Below are positions 1 to 12,209 of a DNA stretch of 64,000 nt, in pieces. The notes beneath the pieces are model-generated. The model did no database searches. It saw only the letters and a program-made list of their open reading frames with translations, and was not told where the DNA came from. The stretch is taken from assembly GCA_930367205.1 (NCBI GenBank), contig OV884014.1:71651104-71715103 (forward strand), read 5' to 3'. Position 1 is the stretch's first letter, and every line of letters begins with the position of its first letter. Source of the stretch: Acanthosoma haemorrhoidale. Its lineage: Eukaryota; Arthropoda; Insecta; Hemiptera; Acanthosomatidae. Made by a program: the position numbers and the translations under genes.

Positions 1-2900
1 TTTATCGAGTGTTCTATAGCTGGTGGTTGTACTATAGCTGGTTTAATCAACATAAGGGCGAAATGTAAACAATGTTCGAAAGCTTGAGTTGTATTAAGTG
101 GTCGTATCTGTTCAGTAGGTTCCGCTGTTTAGTATAGCAGGTTGTTTGTAGCATTTGTAGCAGTTTGTACGCAGGTGTAAACAAACGAGAACAGTACATA
201 ACACAGTAGATATATAAATGTAATGAAGGGCTCGACCAATAAACATTTATTGATCCGACAACTAGGTTTATGGCGTTTTGTCAGTCCCTATGTCATAGCC
301 CAGTAAATAACATTCTATTTTTTTTCTTTTTCACAAAAGCTTTCAGCATTCTGTCATTCTCAAGTTATTAGAATGTTGTTATTGATAACGGTGTCTGACC
401 TTCATACTCTAACATACTTAATCTAAACCGACAACCAGCAATTCAACTATTACGCACAACTCCTGTTATTAGTCATCGTATACAATGTTTATTGTATTTA
501 TACAATTTAATGTAATTGACTGTTGATTATTTTTTATGAGACAGATTGTATGTACTCTTTTTTAATCACTTTACGCAATTGCTCCAACTAAGGTAAGCTA
601 AGCTCCAACACACATTTTATTTTTGTTATTACTACTTAATTAATAAATTACTACTCTATTTTTTTGTTAGAATAGTTTAATTTATAAGCACTATAAGGTT
701 ATTATCGTAATACTGTATTGGATTAGCTATGCAAAATATTAAGTTTTCAATTTAAGTTAAAAGTCCGAACACACTGTTGATGCCAGTTTAAATGATTCCT
801 TGCGATATTAGAAAAAAAAGACGCGAACAACAAGACAAAAATTTTATTCTGTAGTTCAGGAATATATCTTTAATTAGTTATACAACTCAAAATTATAAAA
901 AAAAATTTTTCCAACGTTTTTCCAATGTTTATTGAAGATAGAACTTTAGCGATATCAAATGAAATCCTAATTAATAATATCATTTATCTATCTTAAACAA
1001 GTTATGAGGTACAATACAAATTTCACTAGAGCTTATAAAACTCCATAAAATAACAAATATTACTAATAAAAATTTATAACGTAATTTTGATTGTGTATCA
1101 ATGATATGACCACTCATCTCACGGATAATCTAAAATAAAATTTTCATTAAAATAGATACTGGTACTAAAAAGGTTCCAATTACCTTTTCGGTACATTTTA
1201 TAGAATTTTCTAGAGTTAATGAAGACGTTGCAGAAGAATGAATAACCGCTGGGACGATCACGACTTGAAAATGTCCTTTTTTTTACCTCTAGTAAACGAC
1301 TTTTTTATTGTTCCTTCGTTTGGTTTTATATCGGTAAACTATTCTTCATCTACCCCCTTACACCGATGCTATAAAAACAGGACCGGATTAAAGAGCTCAT
1401 TCTCCACTTAAGAAGTTCTTAGGTCCAATTACTGCTAGTTGAAACCTTGGTTAGACAAACTGGAACTAAGACTTATATAGGAGTAGGCGCAATATCATGA
1501 ACAGCCAGGGTTAGAAGAGGTTCACTAAGGGATTGGTTAATATGCTGAAGTGTGGTGGCAGGGGGCAGAATGGTGAGAAGTGGTGATTAAAAGTGATCTT
1601 AAGCTTGGGACAAAGATGGTTGGGCCAAAACTAGACTTCTGGAGCACTGGTAATGTAGGACTTATTGCGCAGCGAAGCAGATACAACTATTACAAAATGG
1701 CAGCTGGGTAAAATATAGGTGGTAAAAAAATATGTAGAATTAGTACCTGTGAGAATAAAAGTTTAATTAGTTCAATAATTACTTATTTCTATTCACTTGA
1801 GTGCAAAGTCATAAAAACATTCTAAAAAAAAAATCCCATAAATATGAAACAATAAAATACTTCGCAACGAAAAAAAAACCCATTTTTAAAAGCAAAAAAA
1901 GAGGCATGTGTCCAGCTCATTAAAACTGCCCGTCCAAAAAATTTAAATAGAATCTATTATCGTTAGAAAATGTCATGTCCCTACGAGATCTTAAATTACA
2001 AAAGACGCTAATACGAGATAATATGGTCGATTATTGCTAATCTATGCAGCACCAACACGCAGTGTTACACAACGCACAGATAGTTCGTTATGTAACTATC
2101 CTTCGTTCGTATGACTCAGAGATCTTATGTTCACTAAAACTATAATACTACTTTCCTCCTGAAACATCGCTGACCACTGTGTACCGATTGAATTACGCAA
2201 AGCAAGTATTCATAAACTGTAAAATACTGTAACGAGGGAGTACAAATTGTTTTAAATGTTGTATTATACTTTAAACAACGTTTAATGAGAGATTTAGAAT
2301 GGGAATGGTAATTACTTAATTTACATTTTACAATTTAGGAGCGTTGTTTCAAGTATCCATGTTAATCATGTACATTAAATGGACCGTGGAAACTACCCAC
2401 CGCACAAATGTATTTTATAAGTGAATTATTTGATAAATCAGTCATTCGCAAGATCTTTTTTTTATTTTAATAATATGAATATTTAAAAAGACAAAGATAC
2501 TGAAAATAATTCATTTATTTGTATTTTTTCTCAGAAGCGAATTTTCACATTTAAAGCGAATTTAACTAATAGATGAAGTTGAAAATGTTCTTATGTATGA
2601 ATAAAAAACATAAATGAGAGTTCTTTAAAAAATAATCATTGATACTTAAGGTTTTAAAAAAATTATTGAAACTTTGTTCGTGGACACTAAAGAAACCTAA
2701 AAACGGTATGCTATCTTTGCTAAAGATCCATATCGCCTTTTATAGACTTTTTTAATTTTCTTTAGGTAGTATAGCTGACTGGCAATGTTCATTTCTGTAT
2801 GGTGCATTCAAGTAGTTCTGGACCAATGACTCTTTTTGATTAAAATGCAGTTGCTATTGCTGTGTGTTCGTTCAAGGTTGACTATCAGCATTTATTAATG
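1..2900. other. AT-rich intergenic DNA left of the first transporter
   Basis: No supported gene. The first 300 bases are somewhat less AT-rich and carry a TATA-like run (about 210-219) followed some 20 bases later by AATAAA (about 239-244), an arrangement typical of a retroviral-type LTR; see findings. The rest is mostly short A/T runs with many stops in all frames. An upstream exon or promoter of the first transporter could lie here, but no convincing splice donor or core promoter could be singled out. Confidence 0.5.
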
Positions 2901-3007
2901 ACGGGATATTATCTCAATGGAGTGGGAGGGGATCGGTGGAGGGGGGGGCCAGATTGCTTTCTTTGATGGTCAGTTCTCAGTTGCTAGGGTGTGCGAGCGT
3001 GGACAGC

Positions 3008-4387
3008 ATGGCTTCTGGAGTAGCGCGTCAATTTGTGGCCTGCTGCTGCGTTACATTGTCCATGTTCATAAGCGGCACAGCTCTGGGCTGGCCTTCTCCA
3101 GTCCTCTACAGCATCGAGAAGACGGGCAGGCCGATGAATCTCAGTCACTCGGAGGCCGGGCTCATGGTGTCCATGCTGTACGTTGGCAACATGATCAGTC
3201 CTCTTCCTTCGGGAGTGCTCATGGACCTCATAGGCCCTAAAACCACCGTTCACGTCCTCAGTGTGGTGCCACTGGCATCCTGGTTCTTGGTCTACTTCGC
3301 CAAGGCCCCTGTCTTCCTCCACGTGGCAAGGCTGCTGGCTGGATCATGGCTTGGAACCGTCATCTCAGTCGTACCTACTTACGTCGGTGAAGTTACCGAG
3401 CCAAAGGTACGTGGAGCTCTCAGCACCTTGTTCCACACTATGGCCAGCATAGGGGTGCTTTTCTCCTTCGTAGTCGGCCCACTATTGGATTACTTTGTGT
3501 TCAATTTCATTTTGGCTATCTTCCCAATTATCTTTATTACCATTATGTTTTTCCTACCGGAAAGCCCTTACTGGCTTGCTAAAAGAGGAAGGCATGCTTT
3601 GGCGGCAAAGTCCCTCTCCTGGCTAAGATGTAAGCCTGCCGAAGAGGTGAAGCAGGAACTGTCCGAGATAGAAGACGCAATCACCAAAGATTCCAGACGC
3701 AGCAAGAGCATCAGCGAACTGATAGCCACCAGAGGGAACAGAAAAGCTCTGCTTACGGTGGAAGTGCTGGGTTTGCTGCTGAGGGGTTCCGGGATCAGTG
3801 TACTGTTGGCCTTCGTGGCTGCTAGCTTGCCGGAGGAAGGGCCGATGTCACCCAATGATTGTGTCATTGTCACTGGGGTCGTCTCTTTCTTGAGTGTCTT
3901 CCTAGCGACCTTCCTGGTGGACCGTTTGGGCAGGAGGCCCCTCCTCCTGATGTCTTCTTGCGGGTGCGCATTCAGCATGTTTGTCATCGGCCTCTGGTTC
4001 TTTCTCGACGCCAAGACCGACTTCCCCACAAGAGAGTACGCTTGGGTCCCCTTCACTGCCCTCAACGGCTACAGCTTCTTCTTCTCCATTGGCCTGGGGC
4101 CCGTGCACACCACTATCCAAGGAGAAGTTTTTGCCACCAATGTCAAGGGGTACGCTAATGGAATCACAGCTATCATCCTGTCCTTCGCCTCATTCGGGAG
4201 CAACATCATCTACTATGAAGTAGCCGATAGATTCGGTCTGTATGCCAACTACATAATATTCACCGTGGCATCTGTCTTAGCAGCCCTGTTTGTTCAGTTT
4301 TATGTAATCGAGACGAAGGGGAAAACTCTCAGCCAGATTCAAAAAGAACTTAACGAAAAAAAAGTGAAAATGTTATCTGAGTTTTGA
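3008..4387 (+). CDS. Tret1-like SLC2 (MFS) sugar transporter, divergent copy 1
   Basis: A 459-residue multi-pass membrane protein of the sugar porter branch of the major facilitator superfamily, expected in the plasma membrane with about 12 helices. Seen: EPKVRG at 131-136, PESPYWL at 184-190 before the central cytoplasmic loop, VDRLGRR at 304-310, GLGP at 362-365 and the family C-terminal ETKGKT at 435-440. Insect facilitated trehalose/hexose transporters (Tret1 group) are the closest family I recognise. Odd points: motif A reads GVLMDLIGPK (69-78), so both arginines of the usual GxxxDRxGRR/K are gone. The QQxSGIN segment of helix 7 reads LRGSGIS (258-264), and the helix-10 tryptophan is T368. 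The first ATG in frame is at 2966, but the start at 3008 aligns exactly with the paralogue at 29519. There are no introns. GC-rich coding sequence stands out from the AT-rich flanks. A retained transport function, and its substrate, are unproven. Confidence 0.93.
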   Translation: MASGVARQFVACCCVTLSMFISGTALGWPSPVLYSIEKTGRPMNLSHSEAGLMVSMLYVGNMISPLPSGVLMDLIGPKTTVHVLSVVPLASWFLVYFAKAPVFLHVARLLAGSWLGTVISVVPTYVGEVTEPKVRGALSTLFHTMASIGVLFSFVVGPLLDYFVFNFILAIFPIIFITIMFFLPESPYWLAKRGRHALAAKSLSWLRCKPAEEVKQELSEIEDAITKDSRRSKSISELIATRGNRKALLTVEVLGLLLRGSGISVLLAFVAASLPEEGPMSPNDCVIVTGVVSFLSVFLATFLVDRLGRRPLLLMSSCGCAFSMFVIGLWFFLDAKTDFPTREYAWVPFTALNGYSFFFSIGLGPVHTTIQGEVFATNVKGYANGITAIILSFASFGSNIIYYEVADRFGLYANYIIFTVASVLAALFVQFYVIETKGKTLSQIQKELNEKKVKMLSEF

Positions 4388-4723
4388 TATACTATCTTTT
4401 TGTTTAAACAGATAATATTTCACCAATATGTTTTGCAACATCAGAACACATTGTTTTATTTTGTTTTTTTAATGCGGATCAGCTCAATACTTATTCTGTT
4501 TGAAAGTTACAGTAATGTTAACCATTTACATCTTGATGATATTCTTTTTTTTTTTTTTTTTGTCGATTGTATTTCAAATTATTCCAATATTTCGAAATAA
4601 GTTTTGTAATTAAAACATAGAATTTTGTAAAATAACTATTCATAACTTAACTATTTAAATATCACAAATCCGGTGATTGAGGCTATTTTCTTCCAACATA
4701 TAATTTTACAACTTAAATTTTAG

Positions 4724-4729
4724 AATAAA
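4724..4729 (+). promoter_or_regulatory. candidate polyadenylation signal AATAAA for transporter copy 1
   Basis: An exact AATAAA hexamer about 340 bases after the stop codon at 4385-4387. In this AT-rich DNA the hexamer is common by chance, so the assignment is only positional. Confidence 0.3.
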
Positions 4730-5984
4730 GTATCGTAAAAACTACAAGGCAATCTTTAGTTTTTTTGTCCTTGAATTTAAATGTGTTAGGTGTGAATCTT
4801 TAAACGCTTAGTGACCTTGGCCGTTAATAAATAAGAATACTTGTCGAGATACTAAGGTAGACTATTGATCATTTATGTTCGTACAGAAAAATGCTATGGA
4901 AAAATCAAGGCTAGATAATTGAATCATCGATAAAAAAAAACGTATGGAAACCTTATGGTGATATATTTTTGTTATATTGTTCCTAAAATTTTTATCCAGT
5001 ATTTTTTAGTAGTTTACAATAATATATGTATTCCTATCTTAGTTTAGGTGACTATAGGCTAGCTAACGATGTATTGAGATTAAAACTATTTAAAATTAAC
5101 TTTAAGTGTTCTGTGATATTTTTGGCAACAATTTTCGCTTGGGTTTTAACTAGTAATTGCCATCTATACCTTAATTTAAAATTTCATGTATGTTGAGATA
5201 TCTAAGTTAACGTACGCGTGTATTTTTAAAGCAAACATTTCGCTTTAAAATACACCAATGTGTGATAAGCTTGTTTATAATTGCGATTAAATAAGGATTT
5301 CAGTTCAAGTGATAATTTTGCTGTTTTAAATATAATTTAAACTTGATATAAGGTGGTGTATTACTTACTATTTTCTTTCGTGTAATCCCTGATTAGTCTT
5401 TTAGTTTTTAATGTGTGAATGCCGTCAGAATACGATTATATAAATCCATTATATTTATATTTACACAATTAATTTTAAATTAACGAAGGAATTCACGTAT
5501 AAATTTGTTGAGGTAAGTTTTATGTTTATATATATTTATTGCAAAAGTTTATCAACACAGTACTATTTTAAGCAGTGCTTAGTACTTTAGTTTACACGGA
5601 CTTTTTGGTGCGAAAAGGCTCATTAGGCAAAGCCCCTTAACTCGTCACTTTGGTAATCACCACAGCTCTCTATAAACAAAATGCGAGTTAATTTGAAGGA
5701 GGTTGCTCTGGGCTGCCGGGAATGAGATGATAGTTTCGAGCTTTAGTGTACGGATTAGGATTGCCAGAGAGGCAGGAATGGGATGTTGAGATCAGTGTGA
5801 ATAGTATGGTTGTTGATATAGAAGGGAGCAACGGTAATGATGATCATGGGCTAAATGAATAATTATAGACAAAAACGAACTTTTGAACAGTCTGGTTTTC
5901 AAATTCCTTTGACTTAGCTGTTACCATGTTAGGCCTCTGGTTTGAAGCATTCTGTCTCTAAGAATAAAAAGTGGCTTTTAAAAG

Positions 5985-6105
5985 AGTTCAGTTCACTCAG
6001 GGTTTATCTCTGAGTTCAGAGTTCACTCAGGGTTCAGATTTCACTCAGATTTCAGAGTTAAGTCAGAGTTCAGAGTTCACTCAGATTTCAGAGTTCACTA
6101 TGAAT
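5985..6105. repeat. Short degenerate tandem repeat rich in CAGAGTTCACT
   Basis: About 120 bases are built from imperfect copies of a motif like CAGAGTTCACTCAGATTT with variants CAGGGTT and TCAGAGTTAAG. Spacing alternates between roughly 12 and 24 bases, so it is a decayed minisatellite rather than a clean array. Confidence 0.7.
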
Positions 6106-8034
6106 AGACTAAAATATCATATCTATCTTAAGTCTTAAGTCCGGCTCACCATCAGAAACTTTCAAACATATCGTTTGTTCAGTATCCAATATATCTTCGA
6201 GGATGAAGGCAATCTCACTCCTTCTATTGAGCTGATTTATTATGCCGTGTTTCAATACATTACTTTCGGAATAAGGTTCGTAATAGCAAAAAAGGGGATC
6301 AAAAACCTATAAACTTTTAGAGACTTAGGTAAGATTTAAATTTGACCACCACTGCCCGAGTTCAATAGTTTCCTTGGAGAGTAGTATAAAGCAGAGGATG
6401 TCCTCACGTATTCCCACCTGAGGAAGAAATGTGTGGTAAACTGTCGAAAGTTTGTCTGTTCTGTGAAAGGTTGAAGTGGAAAATAAACAGTAGTAACTCA
6501 ATTTTATGTTGCATATATTGGTTGTGTGTAAAAGTATTTGATGGAGTTAAAGCGAATGGAGTGAAAGTGTATCCCGGACGGATGCTAGTTTTTGTAAGTG
6601 TAAAAAGAATTGGTCACCAAATCGTTGTGCTCTTGGCATACTTTATCTAGTAGAGCCCAAAAGTGCTTAACCGAGCACCGGGACCCCGCAGAAGCTGCAC
6701 GAATCCCAGTGACATACCAAGTCCACGTTCCATTTTTCTTAGCGACTGGAGGCAGGGTGTAGGAATAGAATATGGATGTGGATGGATGGAGGTTGCTGGT
6801 AGCTTAAGATGTAAGTATTTGTCATCTCAGTGACACGGATTAAAAGTTTCATGCGAAATATCATCCCATTACTAGAAACTAGAGTCGTAACAAAATTTCG
6901 AATAAACGTTTGTTGACACTAATAATGACATACTAATTATAGTCCACTCCAATTATTTTTCAGAACAAGAGATCTGTGATTTGATATTCTGCCCAATATT
7001 GCATTAAACATTGACATATTTTTTATTAATAAAGCATGGCTATTTCTTTTTTTTGTGCGTGAAACTGTCCGATATGGAAGTGCCTGACATTTGAGTCCTA
7101 CCCACAAAGGAACTTTATTTCGCGATAAAACCGTCTATCAGTAGCATGGGTTAAAAAAAAATTAACAACTGGTAGATAGCCTATAGGGTAGGTTAAAGGT
7201 AAACCAAAATGGCGGTAATTTCAAAACTGTGTCCCACTCTTGTATAAAACAAAAACCTTAAGGCAAGTAGGAGTACCTATAGATATAAAACATAAAAATA
7301 TATATATAATAAAACATGTCTGGAGACTGGTTTAGGTACTAGGTAGTAGTTTCAACTAATGCCAGTATACATGTTATGATCTCAGGTAATTATGTAAATA
7401 ACTATGAGCTCTTTAAGCACGTATATTGTCAACCCGTATTTGAAAACCATTACTCTATCGAAAGCGCTTATGTTTACATTAACACATGTGACACAGTAAG
7501 GCTAGTAAGGCAAACTTCTATTCTATTAGCGGTATTTCTATTACATTGGTTAAGCCTCATCGCGGAATAGTTTGAAATTAGCTAGCGCACAGCGGGTATG
7601 AACCTGCTGCTGCAGATTATTACATCGTTTAATAAAATACCCACATCCAAGACAACACACAAGCTAAGGGAAAAATATGCCAAAAAATAGGACCGACAGT
7701 GGTTAGATACTCGAGGTCGACAGCATTTTCACAATAATTACAGTATATATATATATAATAGAACAAATACAAACGACACGCACTACTGGTTGGGCATTGA
7801 ACTAGCGAGGAACTTGTGTTGGATGTATTGCGAATTGTAAATGCGAAATCGCTAATATGACAAATAAATTGTTCTAACTGGTGAGGAACTTGTGTCGGAT
7901 GTAATGTGAATCGTAAATGCGAAATCGCTAATATGACAAATAAATTGTTCTAACTGGTGAAGAACTTGTGTTGGATGTAATGCGAATCGTAAATGCGAAA
8001 TCGCTAATACGACAAATAAATTGTTCTAACTGGT

Positions 8035-9098
8035 GAGGAACTTGTGTCGGATGTAATGTGAATCGTAAATGCGAAATCGCTAATATGACAAATAAATTGT
8101 TCTAACTGGTGAAGAACTTGTGTTGGATGTAATGCGAATCGTAAATGCGAAATCGCTAATACGACAAATAAATTGTTCTAACTGGTGAGGAACTTGTGTT
8201 GGATGTAATGCGAATTGTAAATGCGAAATCGCTAATACGACAAATAAATTGTTCTAACTGGTGAGGAACTTGTGTTGGATGTAATGCGAATCGTAAATGC
8301 GAAATCGCTAATATGACAAATAAATTGTTCTAACTGGTGAGGAACTTGTGATGGATGTAATGCGAATCGTAAATGCGAAATCGCTAATACGACAAATAAA
8401 TTGTTCTAACTGGTGAGGAACTTGTGTTGGATGTAATGCGAATTGTAAATGCGAAATCACTAATATCACAAATAAATTTTTCTAACCGGCGAGGAACTTG
8501 TGTTGGATGTAATGCGAATTGTAAATGCGAAATCGCTAATATGACAAATAAATTGTTCTAACTGGTGAGGAACTTGTGTCGGATGTAATGTGAATCGTAA
8601 ATGCGAAATCGCTAATATGACAAATAAATTGTTCTAACTGGTGAAGAACTTGTGTTGGATGTAATGCGAATCGTAAATGCGAAATCGCTAATACGACAAA
8701 TAAATTGTTCTAACTGGTGAGGAACTTGTGTTGGATGTAATGCGAATTGTAAATGCGAAATCGCTAATACGACAAATAAATTGTTCTAACTGGTGAGGAA
8801 CTTGTGTTGGATGTAATGCGAATCGTAAATGCGAAATCGCTAATATGACAAATAAATTGTTCTAACTGGTGAGGAACTTGTGATGGATGTAATGCGAATC
8901 GTAAATGCGAAATCGCTAATACGACAAATAAATTGTTCTAACTGGTGAGGAACTTGTGTTGGATGTAATGCGAATTGTAAATGCGAAATCACTAATATCA
9001 CAAATAATTTTTTCTAACCGGCGAGGAACTTGTGTTGGATGTAATGCGAATTGTAAATGCGAAATCGCTAATATGACAAATAAATGGTTCTAACTGGC
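8035..9098. repeat. Two copies of a 7-unit (532-bp) higher-order repeat
   Basis: Units starting at 8035 to 8491 and at 8567 to 9023 carry the same ordered marks: TCGG/TGTGAATCG, then GAAG, then AATTG/ATACGAC, then AATCG/ATATGAC, then ATGG, then the CACTAATATCAC unit with ACCGGC, then an AATTG/ATATGAC unit. The copies differ by only a few bases, e.g. AATTTTTTC for AAATTTTTC. Confidence 0.85.
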
Positions 9099-9174
9099 GA
9101 GGAACTTGTGTTGGATGTAATGCGAATTGTAAATGCGAAATCGCTAATATGACAAATAAATGGTTCTAACTGGC

Positions 9175-11834
9175 GAGGAACTTGTGTTGGATGTAATGCG
9201 AATTGTAAATGCGAAATCGCTAATACGACAAATAAATGGTTCTAACTGGTGAGGAACTTGTGTTGGATGTAATGCGAATTGTAAATGCGAAATCGCTAAT
9301 ACGACAAATAAATGGTTCTAACTGGTGAGGAACTTGTGTTGGATGTAATGCGAATTGTAAATGCGAAATCCCTAATACGACAAATAAATGGTTCTAACTG
9401 GTGAGGAACTTGTGTTGGATGTAATGCGAATTGTAAATGCGAAATCGCTAATACGACAAATAAATTGTTCTAACTGGTGAGGAACTTGTGTTGGATGTAA
9501 TGCGAATTGTAAATGCGAAATCGCTAATACGACAAATAAATGGTTCTAACTGGTGAGGAACTTGTGTTGGATGTAATGCGAATTGTAAATGCGAAATCGC
9601 TAATACGACAAATAAATTGTTCTAACTGGTGAGGAACTTGTGTTGGATGTAATGCGAATTGTAAATGCGAAATCGCTAATACGACAAATAAATGGTTCTA
9701 ACTGGTGAGGAACTTGTGTTGGATGTAATGCGAATTGTAAATGCGAAATCGCTAATACGACAAATAAATTGTTCTAACTGGTGAGGAACTTGTGTTGGAT
9801 GTAATGCGAATTGTAAATGCGAAATCCGTAATACGACAAATAAATTGTTCTAACTGGTGAGGAACTTGTGTTGGATGTAATGCGAATTGTAAATGCGAAA
9901 TCCCTAATACGACAAATAAATTGTTCTAACTGGTGAGGAACTTGTGTTGGATGTAATGCGAATTGTAAATGCGGAATCGCTAATACTACAAATAAATTGT
10001 TCTAACTGGTGAGGAACTTGTGTTGGATGTAATGCGAATTGTAAATGCGAAATCGCTAATACGACAAATAAATGGTTCTAACTGGTGAGGAACTTGTGTT
10101 GGATGTAATGCGAATTGTAAATGCGAAATCGCTAATACGACAAATAAATGGTTCTAACTGGTGAGGAACTTGTGTTGGATGTAATGCGAATTGTAAATGC
10201 GAAATCCCTAATACGACAAATAAATGGTTCTAACTGGTGAGGAACTTGTGTTGGATGTAATGCGAATTGTAAATGCGAAATCGCTAATACGACAAATAAA
10301 TTGTTCTAACTGGTGAGGAACTTGTGTTGGATGTAATGCGAATTGTAAATGCGAAATCGCTAATACGACAAATAAATTGTTCTAACTGGTGAGGAACTTG
10401 TGTTGGATGTAATGCGAATTGTAAATGCGAAATCGCTAATACGACAAATAAATTGTTCTAACTGGTGAGGAACTTGTGTTGGATGTAATGCGAATTGTAA
10501 ATGCGAAATCGCTAATACGACAAATAAATGGTTCTAACTGGTGAGGAACTTGTGTTGGATGTAATGCGAATTGTAAATGCGAAATCGCTAATACGACAAA
10601 TAAATTGTTCTAACTGGTGAGGAACTTGTGTTGGATGTAATGCGAATTGTAAATGCGAAATCCCTAATACGACAAATAAATTGTTCTAACTGGTGAGGAA
10701 CTTGTGTTGGATGTAATGCGAATTGTAAATGCGAAATCCCTAATACGACAAATAAATTGTTCTAACTGGTGAGGAACTTGTGTTGGATGTAATGCGAATT
10801 GTAAATGCGGAATCGCTAATACTACAAATAAATTGTTCTAACTGGTGAGGAACTTGTGTTGGATGTAATGCGAATTGTAAATGCGAAATCGCTAATACGA
10901 CAAATAAATTGTTCTAACTGGTGAGGAACTTGTGTTGGATGTAATGCGAATTGTAAATGCGGAATCGCTAATACTACAAATAAATTGTTCTAACTGGTGA
11001 GGAACTTGTGTTGGATGTAATGCGAATTGTAAATGCGAAATCGCTAATACGACAAATAAATGGTTCTAACTGGTGAGGAACTTGTGTTGGATGTAATGCG
11101 AATTGTAAATGCGAAATCGCTAATACGACAAATAAATGGTTCTAACTGGTGAGGAACTTGTGTTGGATGTAATGCGAATTGTAAATGCGAAATCCCTAAT
11201 ACGACAAATAAATGGTTCTAACTGGTGAGGAACTTGTGTTGGATGTAATGCGAATTGTAAATGCGAAATCGCTAATACGACAAATAAATTGTTCTAACTG
11301 GTGAGGAACTTGCGTTGGATGTAATGCGAATTGTAAATGCGAAATCGCTAATACGACAAATAAATGGTTCTAACTGGTGAGGAACTTGTGTTGGATGTAA
11401 TGCGAATTGTAAATGCGAAATCGCTAATACGACAAATAAATTGTTCTAACTGGTGAGGAACTTGTGTTGGATGTAATGCGAATTGTAAATGCGAAATCGC
11501 TAATACGACAAATAAATGGTTCTAACTGGTGAGGAACTTGTGTTGGATGTAATGCGAATTGTAAATGCGAAATCGCTAATACGACAAATAAATTGTTCTA
11601 ACTGGTGAGGAACTTGTGTTGGATGTAATGCGAATTGTAAATGCGAAATCCCTAATACGACAAATAAATTGTTCTAACTGGTGAGGAACTTGTGTTGGAT
11701 GTAATGCGAATTGTAAATGCGAAATCCCTAATACGACAAATAAATTGTTCTAACTGGTGAGGAACTTGTGTTGGATGTAATGCGAATTGTAAATGCGGAA
11801 TCGCTAATACTACAAATAAATTGTTCTAACTGGT
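9175..11834. repeat. Three copies of an 11-unit (836-bp) higher-order repeat
   Basis: Blocks beginning at 9175, 10011 and 10999 each show the order TGG, TGG, CCCTAAT+TGG, TTG, variable, TTG, TGG, TTG, CCxT, CCCTAAT, then the GCGGAATCGC/ACTAC unit. Blocks 1 and 2 abut (836 bases apart). Blocks 2 and 3 are separated by two extra units (10847 and 10923), the second of which is another ACTAC unit. Blocks 1 and 3 agree in the variable position (TGG) while block 2 has TTG. Confidence 0.85.
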
Positions 11835-12209
11835 GAGGAACTTGTGTTGGATGTAATGCGAATTGTAAATGCGAAATCGCTAATACGACAAATAAATTGT
11901 TCTAACTGGTGAGGAACTTGTGTTGGATGTAATGCGAATTGTAAATGCGAAATCGCTAATATCACAAATAAATTTTTCTAACCGGCGAGGAACTTGTGTT
12001 GGATGTAATGCGAATTGTAAATGCGAAATCGCTAATATGACAAATAAATTGTTCTAACTGGTGAGGAACTTGTGTTGGATGTAATGCGAATTGTAAATGC
12101 GAAATCGCTAATATGACAAATAAATGGTTCTAACTGGTGAGGAACTTGTGTTGGATGTAATGCGAATTGTAAATGCGAAATCGCTAATATGACAAATAAA
12201 TTGTTCTAA

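Larger units (their letters stand above)
4388..7799. other. Intergenic region between transporter copy 1 and the satellite
   Basis: No supported gene. It contains the presumed 3' UTR of the first transporter (with a run of about 20 T near 4541-4561), a short degenerate tandem repeat at 5985-6105 and a slightly GC-richer patch around 6650-6790 with no recognisable reading frame. Short open frames at 6429 and 7376 have AT-driven composition and no recognisable domain. Confidence 0.5.
7800..12209. repeat. 76-bp satellite array, 58 units, with higher-order structure
   Basis: Direct tandem repeats of exactly 76 bases. Unit starts (at GAGGAACTTGTG) fall at 7807, 7883, 7959 and so on to 12139, which is 57 full steps with zero net insertion or deletion. 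Variation is by substitution only: GAGG/GAAG, TTGG/TCGG/ATGG, AATTG/AATCG, CGCTAAT/CCCTAAT, ATACGAC/ATATGAC/ACTAC/ATATCAC, and TTGTTCT/TGGTTCT. Ordered combinations of these variants recur, giving 7-unit and 11-unit higher-order periods. The unit holds the small dyad GCGA-AA-TCGC. It is not coding: 76 is not a multiple of three and the unit contains in-frame stops. There are no spacers, so it is not a CRISPR array. Confidence 0.98.

Noticed and set aside
2936..3007. N-terminal extension of transporter copy 1
   Set aside because: The extension begins with GTG rather than ATG; an ATG at 2966 would add 14 residues not shared with the paralogue. The start at 3008 matches copy 2.
2917..4158. Alternative-frame open frames overlapping transporter copy 1, both strands (e.g. 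3568-4065 minus, 165 codons)
   Set aside because: Shadows of the GC-rich coding sequence; composition is biased and no domain is visible.
7800..12209. CRISPR array
   Set aside because: Direct repeats are head-to-tail with no spacers, the genome is clearly eukaryotic, and variation is shared among units.
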